NCBI RefSeq assembly: GCF_002575655.3
Contig: NC_053037.3
Span: 254,543,135-254,607,134, forward strand
Direction of reading: 5' to 3'
From: Aegilops tauschii subsp. strangulata
Taxonomy: Eukaryota; Streptophyta; Magnoliopsida; Poales; Poaceae
Length of the DNA: 64,000 nucleotides
This document shows, one piece after another, positions 1 through 11,214 of the stretch. The notes under the pieces were generated by a model. That model searched no databases. It was given only the letters and a program-made list of their open reading frames with translations, and had not been told where the DNA came from. A program made the position numbers and the translations under genes. Numbering within the stretch: the stretch's first letter is position 1; every line of letters begins with the position of its first letter.

Positions 1-1088
1 AACAGACCCGGCCGTATCGATCGAAGATTTTCTTCTCCACATTCATATCGCTCGAGGAGACGATCTCCATGCCATAAAATACCTACCACTTAAGCTCAAA
101 GGACCAGCCAGGCATTGGCTCAACAGCCCCACCTGAAAACTGCATCGAGAGCTGGGAAGAGCTAGAGGATGCTTTCTGAGCTAACTTTCAAGGCACTTAT
201 GTCTGGCCTACGGATGCCGATTACTTGAGCCACGTGGTCCAACAACCTAGCAAATTGGCTTGGTAGTTTTGGTAATGGTTTTTGACCAAAAAGAACCAAA
301 TTGTCGACTGCCCGGACGCCGAAGTTGTAGCTGCATTCAAGCATAGTATCCGGGACGAGTGGCTCGCACGCCATCTCGGCCAAGATAAGCCGAGGACGAT
401 GTCGGCACTTACCTCTCTCATGACCCACTTTTGTGCGGGAGAAGGCAGTTGGCTAGCTTGTAGAAGCACCAACCCAGAAGACCTCGGCACCTCAGAATCC
501 GGGGTAGAAACGGGAAGCCCGGTGCAACAGGCATAAGCGCCTCCACAACGGCGGTGAAGCCGAAGACACGAAAGTGAATGCCGAATTTCGTAACCCCAAG
601 TCAGCACCGGAGAAGAAGCCTTCCAAAGGCAACCATGATGAACCCACCAAGTTGGACACAATTCTGGACATGCCCTGCCAGATCCATAGCACATCTGACG
701 AACCCGCTAACCACACAAACCATAATTGTTGGGTGATCAAACAGGACTGCAAGCTCACAGCCGAGGACGCAGGCAAAAGCCCCCACAGCGAGGACGATGA
801 GGAACCTCGGAGGTCGAACAACAGGGGCCAAAAACAATTCCTCCTGAGGTAAAGATGTTGAATATGATCTACGCCACTCATGTACCCAAGGAGTGAAAAT
901 GTGGACTTGGGGATGTCTACGCCGTAGAGCCTGTAGCCCCGAAATTTAACCCATGGGCATGTCCGATCACCTTCGACCGCAGGGACCATCCGACCAGTAT
1001 CCATCATGGAGGATCGGCGGCCCTGGTGCTTGATCCCATTATTGGCGGGTACCACCTCACCAGAGTCCTCATAGACGGAGGTAGTAGC
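1..1088 (+). pseudogene. Decayed Ty3/gypsy gag-protease fragment (element B, left part)
   Basis: This is the interrupted host of element A. Short open stretches match the gag of A closely: the gag core near 30-130 and 290-450, then a charged linker and an atypical zinc-knuckle region near 650-760. The protease follows from about 850 and ends in the active-site Asp-Gly-Gly-Ser-Ser at about 1074-1088. Stops and frame changes break the frame repeatedly, so nothing functional can be made. The left end runs off the window. Relatedness to A is seen directly at protein level; Tat-lineage membership is inferred from the gag and protease style. Confidence 0.8.
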
Positions 1089-1569
1089 TGAGGGAGTCCT
1101 GCACTAAGGGGTCCTCGGGCGTCCGACCTGTTATTCATTGGGCCGGACTGATGGGCTGTGAAGATATGAAGGCCGAAGACTATACCCATGTCCGGATTGG
1201 ACTCTCCTTGGCATGGAAGGCAAGCTAGGCGACCAACTATGAAGATTCCTGCTTATGTAACTGACCCCATGTAACCCTAGATCTCTCCGGTGTCTATATA
1301 AACCGGAGAGCGTAGTCCGGATAGGCGGATACTCATTACCATATTCACATAGGCTAGACTTCTAGGGTTTAGCCATTACGATCTCGTGGTAGATCAACTT
1401 TTGTAACACTCATATTCATCAAGATCAATCAAGCAGGAAGTAGGGTATTACCTCCATAGAGAGGGCCCGAACCTTGGTAAACATCGTGTCCCCCGTCTCC
1501 TGTTACCATCGATCCTAGACGCACAGTTCGGGACCCCCTACCCGAGATCTGCCGGTTTTGACACCAAAA
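1089..1569 (+). repeat. 5' LTR of A
   Basis: It begins TGAGGGAGTCC and is about 481 bp long. A TATATAAA box lies at 1294-1301 inside an imperfect inverted repeat (ccggtg/ccggag). The last four bases are AAAA where the 3' LTR has GACA, so the 5' LTR end is mutated. Internal DNA begins TTGGTGCTTTC; the primer binding site was not assigned to a tRNA. Confidence 0.88.
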
Positions 1570-1616
1570 TTGGTGCTTTCATTGAGAGTTCCACTGTGCC
1601 ATCGACAAAAGGTTTG

Positions 1617-4133
1617 ATGGCCCCTTCAATCGTCGATAATGACGCTGTCCAAGGAAGAACCTTCCTCCCAGGACAGATTTTTGTGTTCGGCGGCTTCGTA
1701 CTGCGGGCCAACTCTCTTGGCCGTCTGGAGCAGATCGATAGCTACGCCCCTGGCCACCAGGTCAGATTTGGAAGCTTGAACTACGTCACGAATACCCGTG
1801 GAGACTCGATCTTCAATGTGTTTGAAACCGCAGCGATCGCTCCCCCTCGTCCCGATGAACATGACTCATATCTGTCATCGGATTACATCCAGGAGATGGA
1901 TCCTGTTGCTGCAACGGCCTTAGAACCGAAGCAGATCGTGCCCTCCGAGGCCACAAAGTCCGCGGCGTTGGAACCACACACGGACTCGACATCCTGCAAT
2001 ATTTGCGTCAATGGAACTCCGGACTCGTCTCTGGCTATAAGTTCCGGGCCAGGTACGCCTGCGGACACCGAGCTGGATCGGTTATCGATTTTTGAATTTA
2101 GCGCCACAGACATCTTCCAGCACTCACCTTTTGGTGACGTGCTAAACTCTTTAAAGAACTTGTCCTTGGAGGAGGACTCACAGCCGAACTATGTTCAGTT
2201 CGAACTAGAGGCGGATGACGAGGAATTTTGCTTCCCACCCGCCACCCACTTCATAGCCACTGTCGATGACTTAACCGACGTGCTTGATTATGGCTCCAAA
2301 GACATCGACGGTATGGACGACGATGCCGACAAGGAGCAAGGCCAAGACCCGCCATTTACTGGACGTTGGACGGCCACCTCTTCATACGACGTGTACATGG
2401 TTGATACACCTAAAGGATCTGGCGACGACAAAGAAGAGCCAGATGCGAATAAACCCTCTGAGACGCAGTCCAAGCGCCGGCGGCCCAAACGCCGTTCTAA
2501 GCCCCGTCGCTCAAAGCATGGCAACACTGGCACCGGAGAAAATAGTACTCCGGGCGACACCGAAAACAGTGAAGACCCTGTCGGAGCTGCATCCGAACAG
2601 GAGGAACACGACAACGGGCAAGATAACCCTGACGAACAGGCCATAGAAGATGACTCGGAGGACGATATTTACCGTCCAGCCTCCGAGGAGGAGACAAGCC
2701 TCGGCAACGAAGACTTCATCGTGCCTGAAGATCCTCTGAAGCAGGGGCGCTTTAAGCTTCAGCTCATAGCCACTGCAAGGAGCCTGAAAAAGAAACAGCA
2801 GCAGCTTCAAGCTGAACAAGATCTGCTCGTTGACAGATGGACTGATGTCCTGACAGCCGAAGAATACGGCCTCAAGCGCCCAGCCAAGAGCTACCCGAAA
2901 CACAGACTGCTACCTCAATTCGATGAGGAGGCGCCGGAGCACACACCTCCCTCGCGTGATGCGGAACGACCACCACGTGGTCCAGACAGGGCGGCCGACC
3001 GGTCACCCCGCGGTCGGGATAAAGCGGCAACTCAGGTCGAACAGCAGCCTGCCCCACCGCCCCGTAAAAATAGAGACGGAAGAGTTCGGGGTCATACCTA
3101 CGACCTCTGGCAGACCCTGGACAGTAGAGCAGGACATACAAGATCGATCTACGGATCGCGAGGACGTGCCTCAAGGCACGACGACGGCTATCTATTCGGA
3201 CATGACAAACCTAACCACGCCCGGGCCGAATGCCGCAGACGGACTCCATCAGAGCTACGCGACGATGCGGCCCGATATAGAGGCGCCGCACACCCTCTCT
3301 GCTTCACAGATGATTTACTGTATCATGAATTCCCCGAGGGGTTCAAGCTCGTCAATATCGAATCACACGACGGAACAACCGGTCCCGCAGTGTGGATCGA
3401 AGATTTTATCCTCCACATCCACATGGCCCGAGGAGACGACCTCCACGCTATCAAATACCTCCCATTAAAGCTCAAAGGACCAGCTCGACACTGGTTAAAT
3501 AGCCTGCCTGAGAATTCCATCGGCAACTGGGAGGACTTGGAAGAGGCTTTCCTTGATAACTTCCAAGGAACTTATGTCCGGCCACCAGATGCCGATGACT
3601 TAAGCCACATAGTTCAACAACCCGGAGAAACAGCCAGAAAATTCCGGACTAGGTTCCTAACCAAAAAGAACCAGATCGTCGACTGTCTGGATGTTGAAGC
3701 CCTAGCGGCCTTTAAACATAGCATCTGGGACGAATGGCTCGCCCGCCACCTCGGCCAGGAAAAGCCGAGGTCCATGGCAGCCCTCACGGCACTTATGACC
3801 CGCTTCTGTGCGGGAGAGGATAGTTGGCTGGATCGCAGTACAAACACAGCCAACGAAACAGGCCCCTCCGAGGTGAAAAACAGCACCGGCAAGCTCGGCG
3901 CAACAGATACAAACGCCGAAGCAATGGCGATAACACCGATGACACCACAGTTCACGCCAGATTCAGTGGCTCCAAGTCCGGCCAGCGAAAGAAGCCCTAT
4001 AAAAGGGGCAGCGGAGGACCATCCAGCTTGGACCGCATACTCGATCGCCCTTGCCAGATACATGGCACCCCAGACAAACGGGCCAACCATACTAACAGAG
4101 ATTGCCGGGTCTTTAAACAAGCCAGCAAGGTAA
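1617..4133 (+). CDS. Gag polyprotein of A
   Basis: The first in-frame ATG is at 1617 and gives about 838 residues. The N-terminal 250 residues are unremarkable. An acidic and basic low-complexity linker follows, with a Lys/Arg-rich stretch near 2470-2520. The conserved gag core lies at about 3320-3840 (motifs such as IEDFILHIH and LKGPARHWL). Gag would form the particle that packages element RNA. The zinc-knuckle-like motif and the protease lie in another frame that opens near 3824, so the gag frame ends in about 100 unrelated residues. One indel between about 3790 and 3870 would explain this; a programmed frameshift is possible, but I see no slippery site to support it. Confidence 0.7.
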   Translation: MAPSIVDNDAVQGRTFLPGQIFVFGGFVLRANSLGRLEQIDSYAPGHQVRFGSLNYVTNTRGDSIFNVFETAAIAPPRPDEHDSYLSSDYIQEMDPVAATALEPKQIVPSEATKSAALEPHTDSTSCNICVNGTPDSSLAISSGPGTPADTELDRLSIFEFSATDIFQHSPFGDVLNSLKNLSLEEDSQPNYVQFELEADDEEFCFPPATHFIATVDDLTDVLDYGSKDIDGMDDDADKEQGQDPPFTGRWTATSSYDVYMVDTPKGSGDDKEEPDANKPSETQSKRRRPKRRSKPRRSKHGNTGTGENSTPGDTENSEDPVGAASEQEEHDNGQDNPDEQAIEDDSEDDIYRPASEEETSLGNEDFIVPEDPLKQGRFKLQLIATARSLKKKQQQLQAEQDLLVDRWTDVLTAEEYGLKRPAKSYPKHRLLPQFDEEAPEHTPPSRDAERPPRGPDRAADRSPRGRDKAATQVEQQPAPPPRKNRDGRVRGHTYDLWQTLDSRAGHTRSIYGSRGRASRHDDGYLFGHDKPNHARAECRRRTPSELRDDAARYRGAAHPLCFTDDLLYHEFPEGFKLVNIESHDGTTGPAVWIEDFILHIHMARGDDLHAIKYLPLKLKGPARHWLNSLPENSIGNWEDLEEAFLDNFQGTYVRPPDADDLSHIVQQPGETARKFRTRFLTKKNQIVDCLDVEALAAFKHSIWDEWLARHLGQEKPRSMAALTALMTRFCAGEDSWLDRSTNTANETGPSEVKNSTGKLGATDTNAEAMAITPMTPQFTPDSVAPSPASERSPIKGAAEDHPAWTAYSIALARYMAPQTNGPTILTEIAGSLNKPAR

Positions 4134-4960
4134 ACAGCAGAAACAAGGAAGGGGAATCACAGAGCGAGGGCGATGACGAGGAGCCCTGGCAGCCGAACAC
4201 TGGGGGGCAAAAGAAATTTCCCCCTCAAGTCAAAACAGTGAACATGATATACGCTACACACATCCCCAAAAGGGAGCGCAAGCGCGCACTTAGGGACGTC
4301 TATGCGTTAGAGCCAGTCGCCCCAAAATTCAATATGTGGTCGTCATTCCCGATCACCTTTGACCGCCGAGATCATCCAACCATCATCCGACACGGCGGTT
4401 CAGTCGCACTGGTCCTCGACCCAATCATCGACGGATTTCACCTAACACGAGTCCTAATGGACGGTGGTAGCAGCCTCAACTTGCTCTATCAGGATACAGT
4501 ACGTAAAATGAGCATCGACCCCTCACAAGTCAAGCCCACGAAGACTACCTTTAAAGGAGTCATACCAGGCGTAGAGGCCCGTTGTACGGGCTCAATAACG
4601 CTGGAGGTAGTATTCGGTTCCCCGGATAACTTCCAAAGCGAAGAAGTAATCTTCGATATCGTCCCATTTCGCAGTGGCTATCACGCCCTGCTCGGACGAA
4701 CCGCATTCGCTAGATTCAACGCGGTGCCGCATTACGCTTATCTCAAGCTCAAGATGCCCGGTCCACGTGGCGTCATTACAGTAAATGGAAACACGGAACG
4801 CTCCCTCCGTACAGAGGAGCACACCGCCGCCCTAGCAGCAGAAGTACAGCGCGGCCTTCTCAAGCAGCATTATAATCCGGCTGCCAAGCCCCTGGACATC
4901 ATCAAGAGGGTCCGGACCGCACTGCAGCAGGACAGCTCGGCTCGTCACGAGTCGAATTAG
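3824..4960 (+). CDS. Zinc-knuckle-like and aspartic protease part of A
   Basis: This frame overlaps the end of gag by about 310 bp and has no ATG of its own at the boundary. In order it carries an atypical Cys/His cluster (CQIHGTPDKRANHTNRDC, near 4050-4105), an acidic linker, and a retropepsin-like domain with the active-site MDGGSS at about 4458-4475 and the conserved ALLGRTAF at about 4690. It stops at 4960 and no reverse transcriptase follows. The role is processing of Gag. It matches the protease remnants of B on both sides of the A insertion. Confidence 0.7.
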   Translation: MAGSQYKHSQRNRPLRGEKQHRQARRNRYKRRSNGDNTDDTTVHARFSGSKSGQRKKPYKRGSGGPSSLDRILDRPCQIHGTPDKRANHTNRDCRVFKQASKVNSRNKEGESQSEGDDEEPWQPNTGGQKKFPPQVKTVNMIYATHIPKRERKRALRDVYALEPVAPKFNMWSSFPITFDRRDHPTIIRHGGSVALVLDPIIDGFHLTRVLMDGGSSLNLLYQDTVRKMSIDPSQVKPTKTTFKGVIPGVEARCTGSITLEVVFGSPDNFQSEEVIFDIVPFRSGYHALLGRTAFARFNAVPHYAYLKLKMPGPRGVITVNGNTERSLRTEEHTAALAAEVQRGLLKQHYNPAAKPLDIIKRVRTALQQDSSARHESN

Positions 4961-6154
4961 CAATTTGGCCTCCGTCCCGGCCCCGATGAGGCAATGGCAT
5001 TAATGCCACATGTACATAAACTATGCACTCAAAACCCCATGGGTATTGACGGAGGCATAACTCGTTCGCGATCCACAGTATGGCTTGACCGACCCTGGGA
5101 TTCGCACGCTTTTACTTTTTCTTTTTACGGGTTTTCTTCTCTTTTCGAGGTCTATACGGACAACCCGCTTGCAGAACACACCAAGGAGGCAAGGAGCTCT
5201 GGCTTACAAGGGAATCCCCAGGTGGTCTCTACTAAACGATTACGACACTTGCTTTTCATACCCGCACGTAGCTCGCCCTTGGTTGCGGCATGTTAAATAG
5301 CCTTACTTGCTTATTGCATTACTTGTACAAAGTACGCCTCGACGTACTAGTAACATCACAATGGTGAATACACGGTAGCGTCACCTTGTTATTTCATTTT
5401 CCTGTTTCCTCACCTCGGTATTCATTACTCATTGCACACGTACACCACGGTACGTATTACTACGCCAGGGGCTTTATTACACCCAACACTACGGCAATAA
5501 AAAGTCCGAACACTTTTATAGTATAGTTCGGCACCCCGAACTTATAGCATTATATGCATCGGCTCCGAATCAAGTCTTGGGTCAATAGTTGGGTTGCCCG
5601 GCTCCTGTGCTTACTACCTTACGTTCCGCTATATCGGCTAGGGTAGTAAAGGGAGAACTACTGCGATTGTGTCCCGGTTCTTCCGGACGAGCACCTTAGT
5701 AGAGAAAGCCGAAAACTGACTGTCATGATGCGGCGAGAGCCGGTCAGCTGTTCGAGAGGTTCCAAATCGTTAGAGATTTTTCCACTTCTTGAGAAGAATC
5801 GGCTCCTCCGATTAGGCGTATATAGCGCCCCTAGTTCGGTCTTCCGAATACCAGGGGCTTCGCCAACTTTTTTAATTGTCAAACTCCTATGGCTAAGTGA
5901 GGGCGGTAAAGGCTGCATAGTCTGATTGCCTTATTCGTTGCGCTAAACACCTCCTTTAAGGACCATAATGTGGAGTAAAGAGTGTTTAGATTTATCCCGA
6001 ACACCCCCGTACTATCTACGTGGGGGCAGAAGCCGATGACTGGTCAACCCTCAAATTTAATAAACAGCCGCACAGGAGGTAAAATTTAAATCATAAGCAT
6101 TATACTACATAACATCATTGTTCCATATTACAGGGCAAGGTAATACACATGTTC
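4961..6154. other. Noncoding part of A between protease and antisense region
   Basis: About 1.2 kb with no convincing reading frame; short ORFs on both strands lack recognisable motifs. In an autonomous Ty3/gypsy element RT, RNase H and integrase would begin here; no trace of them is seen. Confidence 0.6.
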
Positions 6155-9100
6155 TCATGGGAATATGATATCCTTCGAACATTGTTCCGCCACAAGGTGG
6201 GACCCCTCCAGGACACCAAAATAGAGCTCGGGCCGACGATGCTCCTTGCCCTCCGGCGGCCCCTCGGTCATTAGCTTCTTGGCATCCAGCTTTGCCCAAT
6301 GCATCTTGACGCGGGCAAAGGCCATACGCGCACCTTCAATACAGACCGACCGCTTCACGACTTCGAGCCGCGGACAGGCACTCACAAGCCGCTGCAGGAG
6401 TCCGAAGTACCTGCTAGGTATAGGATCGGCAGGCCACAGCCGGACTATCAGGTCCTTCATGGCTAGCTCTGCCAACCTGTGTAGCTCGACCAACTGCTTT
6501 AGTTGGTCGCTGAAGGGCACCGGATGTTCGGATCCCAGATATTGGGACCAGAACAGCTTCTCCATAGACATCCCTTCTTCGGCTCTATAATGCTCGGCAG
6601 CATCTGATACACTATGTGGCAGATCTGTAAACGCCCCTGGAAAATCCAAATTCAGGATAAGTACAAGGAACGTTTCTTCTACATACTTGCTATGCATGGT
6701 GAAAGACTTACCCGCCGTAATCTTCTTAGCCGCCTGAATTTCCTAGAGGGCGCTCTGGGCTTCGGCTCGTGCATCCTGCGCGCTCTGGCGGGCCTTCGCC
6801 AATTCGGACTCTTACGCCTTACAATCGCGCTCCAAGGACTCAAATCTCTCTATCGCGCCCTGGAGCTGTTGCTGCGCCTCGCCAACCCGGGCCTCGTGCT
6901 TCTTGCGCGAGGCGCGTTCCTTGGCCGCTTTGTCCTCGGCCTCGGCTAGCGCCTTCTTAAGGGCCGCCACCTCGGTCGTGGCCCCTAATAAAGTTTATGA
7001 CACTTTAGTCTGGTCGGACTACTCATTTTTTTGAAATGTACCCACCGGTTACTGCATACCTTGGCTATCCTCCAGCTGCTTCTTCACGAGGCCGAGCTCC
7101 TCCTCGGCCCGCTCCAGTTTCTGCTTCAGTCCAAAGACCTCCGCAGCATGAGCAGTGGCAGCCTGCAGCGATACCTGCTTATTCACATAGACAACTCATG
7201 TTAGACTCCTGTGATTTTTATTCTTTACCCTCTGTTTGGCTTTTCTTCCCGAACACCAAACAGAGCATCAGGGGCTACTGTCTATAATGTGATATTTTTC
7301 CTACAATCACATTACTTACCTCAAAGCCCGTTAGAAGGCTAGTGCAGGCTTCGGTCAGTCCGCTTTTGACAAATTGAACCTTCTCTATTACCATGTCCAT
7401 AAGACACGATGTTCATCCACGATAGAGGCGCCTCGTAGCGCCTCCAGCAGATTATCCGGTGCCTCTGGTTGGACAGAGGTCACCGGTGGAACAGGCACAT
7501 TCCCTCCTTGTGGGGAATGCCGTTCGCTGAACCCCGGAGCCGTGTAGAACTCCGGAATGGTATCCGGCTAAGGTCCAAAGGGAACTCGGGCCCCGTCACC
7601 AGTCCCCGTAGGGACTTTTTCCCCCGTATGTCCGGCGGCCAAGGAGTCATCCTGGGGCGTCACCCCGATGATCTCCGGGATCTTCCCCCGGCCTGGGAAA
7701 GTCTTTTTGGACACCACCTCGTCATCGCCCTTGGGTGAGACAGAATGAGCAGGTGGTGGAGACATGCTAGCCATCTCCTTCGAGTCCAGTGAATCCTTTG
7801 TCGAGGAACGCGGGGAGCCATCGCATGCCGGACTGCAGTGACAAAGTTTACAATATGTCAATATTACAAACCAGGAAGGCCGGACGTTTGCGGATTCTGG
7901 TACTTACGAAGCGGCGGGAGGCTTGGTCCGGCGAGGTCGCTCCAGACTGCTGTCAACATCCCACGCGGAGTTATCCGCGAGGGAGCCTTTAACCCTCTTA
8001 GGCGCTTTCGCTTCCGGACTCGTGGGGGCCGCTCTTTTCTTCTTCCCCACCTCAGGTGGGGAGTCGTCTTCTTCCTCCTCTTCGTCGTCGTCGTCAGTGG
8101 ACGAAGAAGAAGTTTCGTCTTCGGACGTCACGTCCGGAGCACCTTTTCGGCGAGGGTCCTTCTTGGCCCCTTTGGCCGCTTTTCCTGGCTGTCTTCTCTG
8201 GCACCTCATAAGGTGCGGGAAAAAGCATTTTCGTCAGTAATGGGAATTCTTTGTCTTCGGGCAGAGGAGCCAGACAGTTAATCCCCTCTACTACCTCGAT
8301 CCAGGCCTGAAAACATGGATGGGAAAGCTTAGGCTTTACCTCAGAATATGCCAGTAAAAGGTATGCCTTGAAAACATGAAATAACTTACCGAATTGGCTT
8401 GGCGCTTTAAGCTAAGCCCGCGATCCTCGGTCATAGGTGGCGGCGTCTCGCCGGCCTTGAAAAGCACTCTCTAGATGTCTTCGTGCATCGTGTCGAAGAT
8501 CTCTTGCAGCGTCTGGTGCTTTGCCGGATCATACTCCCACAGATAGCAAGTCCGGCGTTGGCACGGAAGGACGCGACGAATGAGCATGACTAGGACCACG
8601 TTGACGAGCTTGATTTTCCTGTCTATCATGTTCTGGACGCACGTCTGGAGCCCAGTCAGCTCGTTCGAAGGACCCCAGGTTAGGCCCCTCTCTTGCTAAG
8701 AGGTGAGCTGCATCGGGATTCTGGATCAGAATTCGGGGGCCGCCGCCCAGTTGGCGTCGCATGACTCGTTGATGTAGAACCACCCCGATTGCCACCCCTT
8801 CACCGTCTCTGCGAATGAGCCTTCGGGCCAGGTGACGTTGGGCATCTTGCCCACCATAGCGTCTCCGCAGTCTGCTTGTTGACCGCTCACTACTTTCGGC
8901 CTCACATTAAAAGGTCTTCAGCCACAGGCCGAAGTGAGGTGGGATGCGGAGAAAAGCCTCACAAACGACGATAAATGCCGAAATGTTGAGGATGAAGTTG
9001 GGGGCTAGGTCATGAAAATCCAGCCCATAGTAAAACATCAGTCCACGGACAAATGGATGGAGAGGGAATCCCAGTCCGTGGACAAAATGTGTGAGAAACA

Positions 9101-9260
9101 CAACCCTGTCATGGGGCTCTGGAGTAGGGACAATCTGCCCCTTGGCCGGGAGTCGGTGAACAATCTCCTTAGCTAGGTATCCGGCCTCCCGGAGATCCTT
9201 GATGTCCTTCTTCTTAACGGAGGAGGCCATCCACTTGCCTCCAGCTCTGGATCCGGACAT
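6155..9260 (-). pseudogene. Antisense multi-exon ORF of A (putative gypsy-type transposon family, Transposase_28-like)
   Basis: It reads opposite to gag. A probable first exon starts at 9260 (117 codons to 8907), with the conserved-looking stretch HFVHGLGFPLHPFVRGLMFYY. The reading continues in another frame to about 8530, with at least one indel near 8905 and two stops. A strongly acidic segment (runs of Asp/Glu) lies at about 8209-7905. A last open block of about 180 codons runs from 6697 to 6155. Separate open blocks with gaps suggest introns or decay. The resemblance to Pfam Transposase_28 is from memory. Extra antisense ORFs are known in Tat-lineage Ty3/gypsy elements, and their function is unknown. 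It is probably not functional here. Confidence 0.5.
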
Positions 9261-9805
9261 GTTTGGAGTGCTTTCTTGGACGAAGAAAAGCTAAGGCTTG
9301 GGCGCTGGAGCTCAAGGACGGAAGGGCTGAGGAAAAGAAAGGGCATGGGTGTGAAAGGGGAATCCTTACCCCTTTATAGAGGCCGCAAATATCAAACGCC
9401 TCCCCACTCGCCTTAAACTCGCCTGTTCCCAAGGGCCGTGCGAATGGCACGGTTGGGTTACCCACGCTTGCATTGATGAGGATCCCGCAATAAGGGGACA
9501 CGATCTCTGCTTCGACAGGACGTGCCAATTACAACTGCGTCTTGAAACGTGGGATGGCAGATGAAAAACGGTTCGAAATTATGACCGGACAGACGTGATG
9601 TCGTGTTGTGAAAAAGCTGTCAACAGATTAGATTCGTGCAAATATTATATTCTCTCTGCGGTTGTGTGTGGTAAGCGTTACAGGTCCGGATACAATCATT
9701 GCCGAAGACTATCGTGGAGTTCGGAAAAAGGGGAACCCGCCTTGCAATGCCGAAGACAATCTGCGCGCCGGACTCCTCGTCATTGAAGCCAGGTTCAGGG
9801 GCTAC

Positions 9806-10285
9806 TGAGGGAGTCCTGGACTAAGGGGTCCTCGGGCGTCTGGCCTGTTATTCATTGGGCCGGACTGATGGGCTATGAAGATATGAAGGCCGAGACTATA
9901 CCCGTGTCCGGATTGGACTCTCCTTGGCGTGGAAGGTAAGCTAGGCGACCAACTATGAAGATTCCTTCTTATGTAACCGACCCCATGTAACCCTAGATCT
10001 CTCCGGTGTCTATATAAACCGGAGAGCGTAGTCCGGATAGGCGGATACTCATTACCATATTCACATAGGCTAGACTTCTAGGGTTTAGCCATTACGATCT
10101 CGTGGTAGATCAACTCTTGTAACACTCATATTCATCAAGATCAATCAAGCAGGAAGTAGGGTATTACCTCCATAGAGAGGGACCGAACCAGGGTAAACAT
10201 CGTGTCCCCCGTCTCCTGTTACCATCGATCCTAGACACACAGTTCGGGACCCCCTACCCGAGATCCGCCGGTTTTGACACCGACA
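9806..10285 (+). repeat. 3' LTR of A
   Basis: It starts TGAGGGAGTCC and ends CACCGACA, 480 bp. It is preceded by a short purine-rich tract (aggttcagggg) and followed by the target duplication GTAGC. The TATA-like TCTATATAAA is at about 10010-10019. Confidence 0.9.
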
Positions 10286-10939
10286 GTAGCCTCAATCTGA
10301 TTTATGCAGATACAGTAAGGAAAATGGGTATTGACCAAGGATCAAACCCAGCAACACTACCTTTAAAGGGGTAATCCCAAGCGTGAAGGCGCGCTGCTCA
10401 GGCACCCTGATCCTGGAAGTGGTGTTCAGCTCGCCGGACAACTTCCGCAGTGAAGACTTGATCTTCGATATTGTCCACTTTCGCAGCGGCTATCACGCAC
10501 TCCTGGGTCGAATAACGTTTTCTCGTTTCAACGATGTCCCCCACTACGCATACCTCAAGTTAAAGATGCCCGGACCCAAGGGCGTCAGCACAGTCAATGG
10601 TAATACGGAGTGCTCACTCCGGACCAAGGAGCATACAGTAGCTCTAGGGGCCGAAGCCCAAACCGGCCTTGAGAGGCCGAAGTAACAACCCATCAAGGCA
10701 TGAAGGGCAAGTAAACAGGCTCGATCCCTGTCCCCATTCAGAGAGCCTCCCTACATTCGAGGTACACAGGGATACACCCCCCACGGCATGCCCACCCTAG
10801 TTGCACGCTACGTACCTCGTAAGCACAACTTCGCGCTCAAGCTACCATGGGCAGTTGTGGGGCCTAAACTAAATTAACGCCACGTGTTTGGCTCAACCGA
10901 ACTATGGTCACACACGTCTTCAGACGTCGAACGGGTACC
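10286..10939 (+). pseudogene. Element B, right part (protease C-terminal half)
   Basis: It resumes the protease right after the duplicated GTAGC: Ser-Leu-Asn-Leu and then, in a 100-codon open stretch at 10383-10685, motifs parallel to the protease of A (HALLGRITFSRF, YAYLKLKMPGPKG). It then decays into sequence without a clear frame (10686-10939) before the LTR of D. No pol domains follow. Confidence 0.75.
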
Positions 10940-11214
10940 TGATACGTCTCCAACGTATCTATAATTTATGAAGTACTCATGCTGTTATTTTATCATTCCC
11001 GAATGTTTTACAATCATTTTATAGCAACTTTATATCAGTTTTTGGGACTAACCTATTGACCCAGTGCCCAGTGCCAGTTGCTGTTTTTTGCTTGTTTTTT
11101 ACATTGCAGGAAATCAATATCAAACGGAGTCCAACCACCGCGAAACTTGTTGGAGATTTTTTATGGACCAGAACACCCAAGATGGGCCAGAGCTGCACCT
11201 GGGGGTGCCCCAAG
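10940..11214 (+). repeat. 5' LTR of D, first piece
   Basis: 275 bp from the terminal TG to the C1 insertion. The last five bases CCAAG form the left copy of the C1 target duplication. The five bases before the LTR are GTACC, whose partner is not in the window. Confidence 0.8.

Larger units (their letters stand above)
1089..10285 (+). mobile_element. Complete LTR retrotransposon A, Fatima-like Ty3/gypsy, no RT/IN seen
   Basis: Two 480-bp LTRs in direct orientation bound the element. The flanking 5-bp duplication GTAGC (1084-1088 and 10286-10290) is exact. The internal part holds gag and an aspartic protease on the plus strand and a degenerate minus-strand reading frame in its 3' half. No reverse transcriptase, RNase H or integrase motif is visible on either strand, so movement would need enzymes supplied in trans. 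A sits inside the protease active-site codons of the related element B. The LTRs differ at roughly a dozen or more sites, so this is an older insertion than CRM copy I. The name Fatima rests on memory of the LTR and is not certain. Confidence 0.87.
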
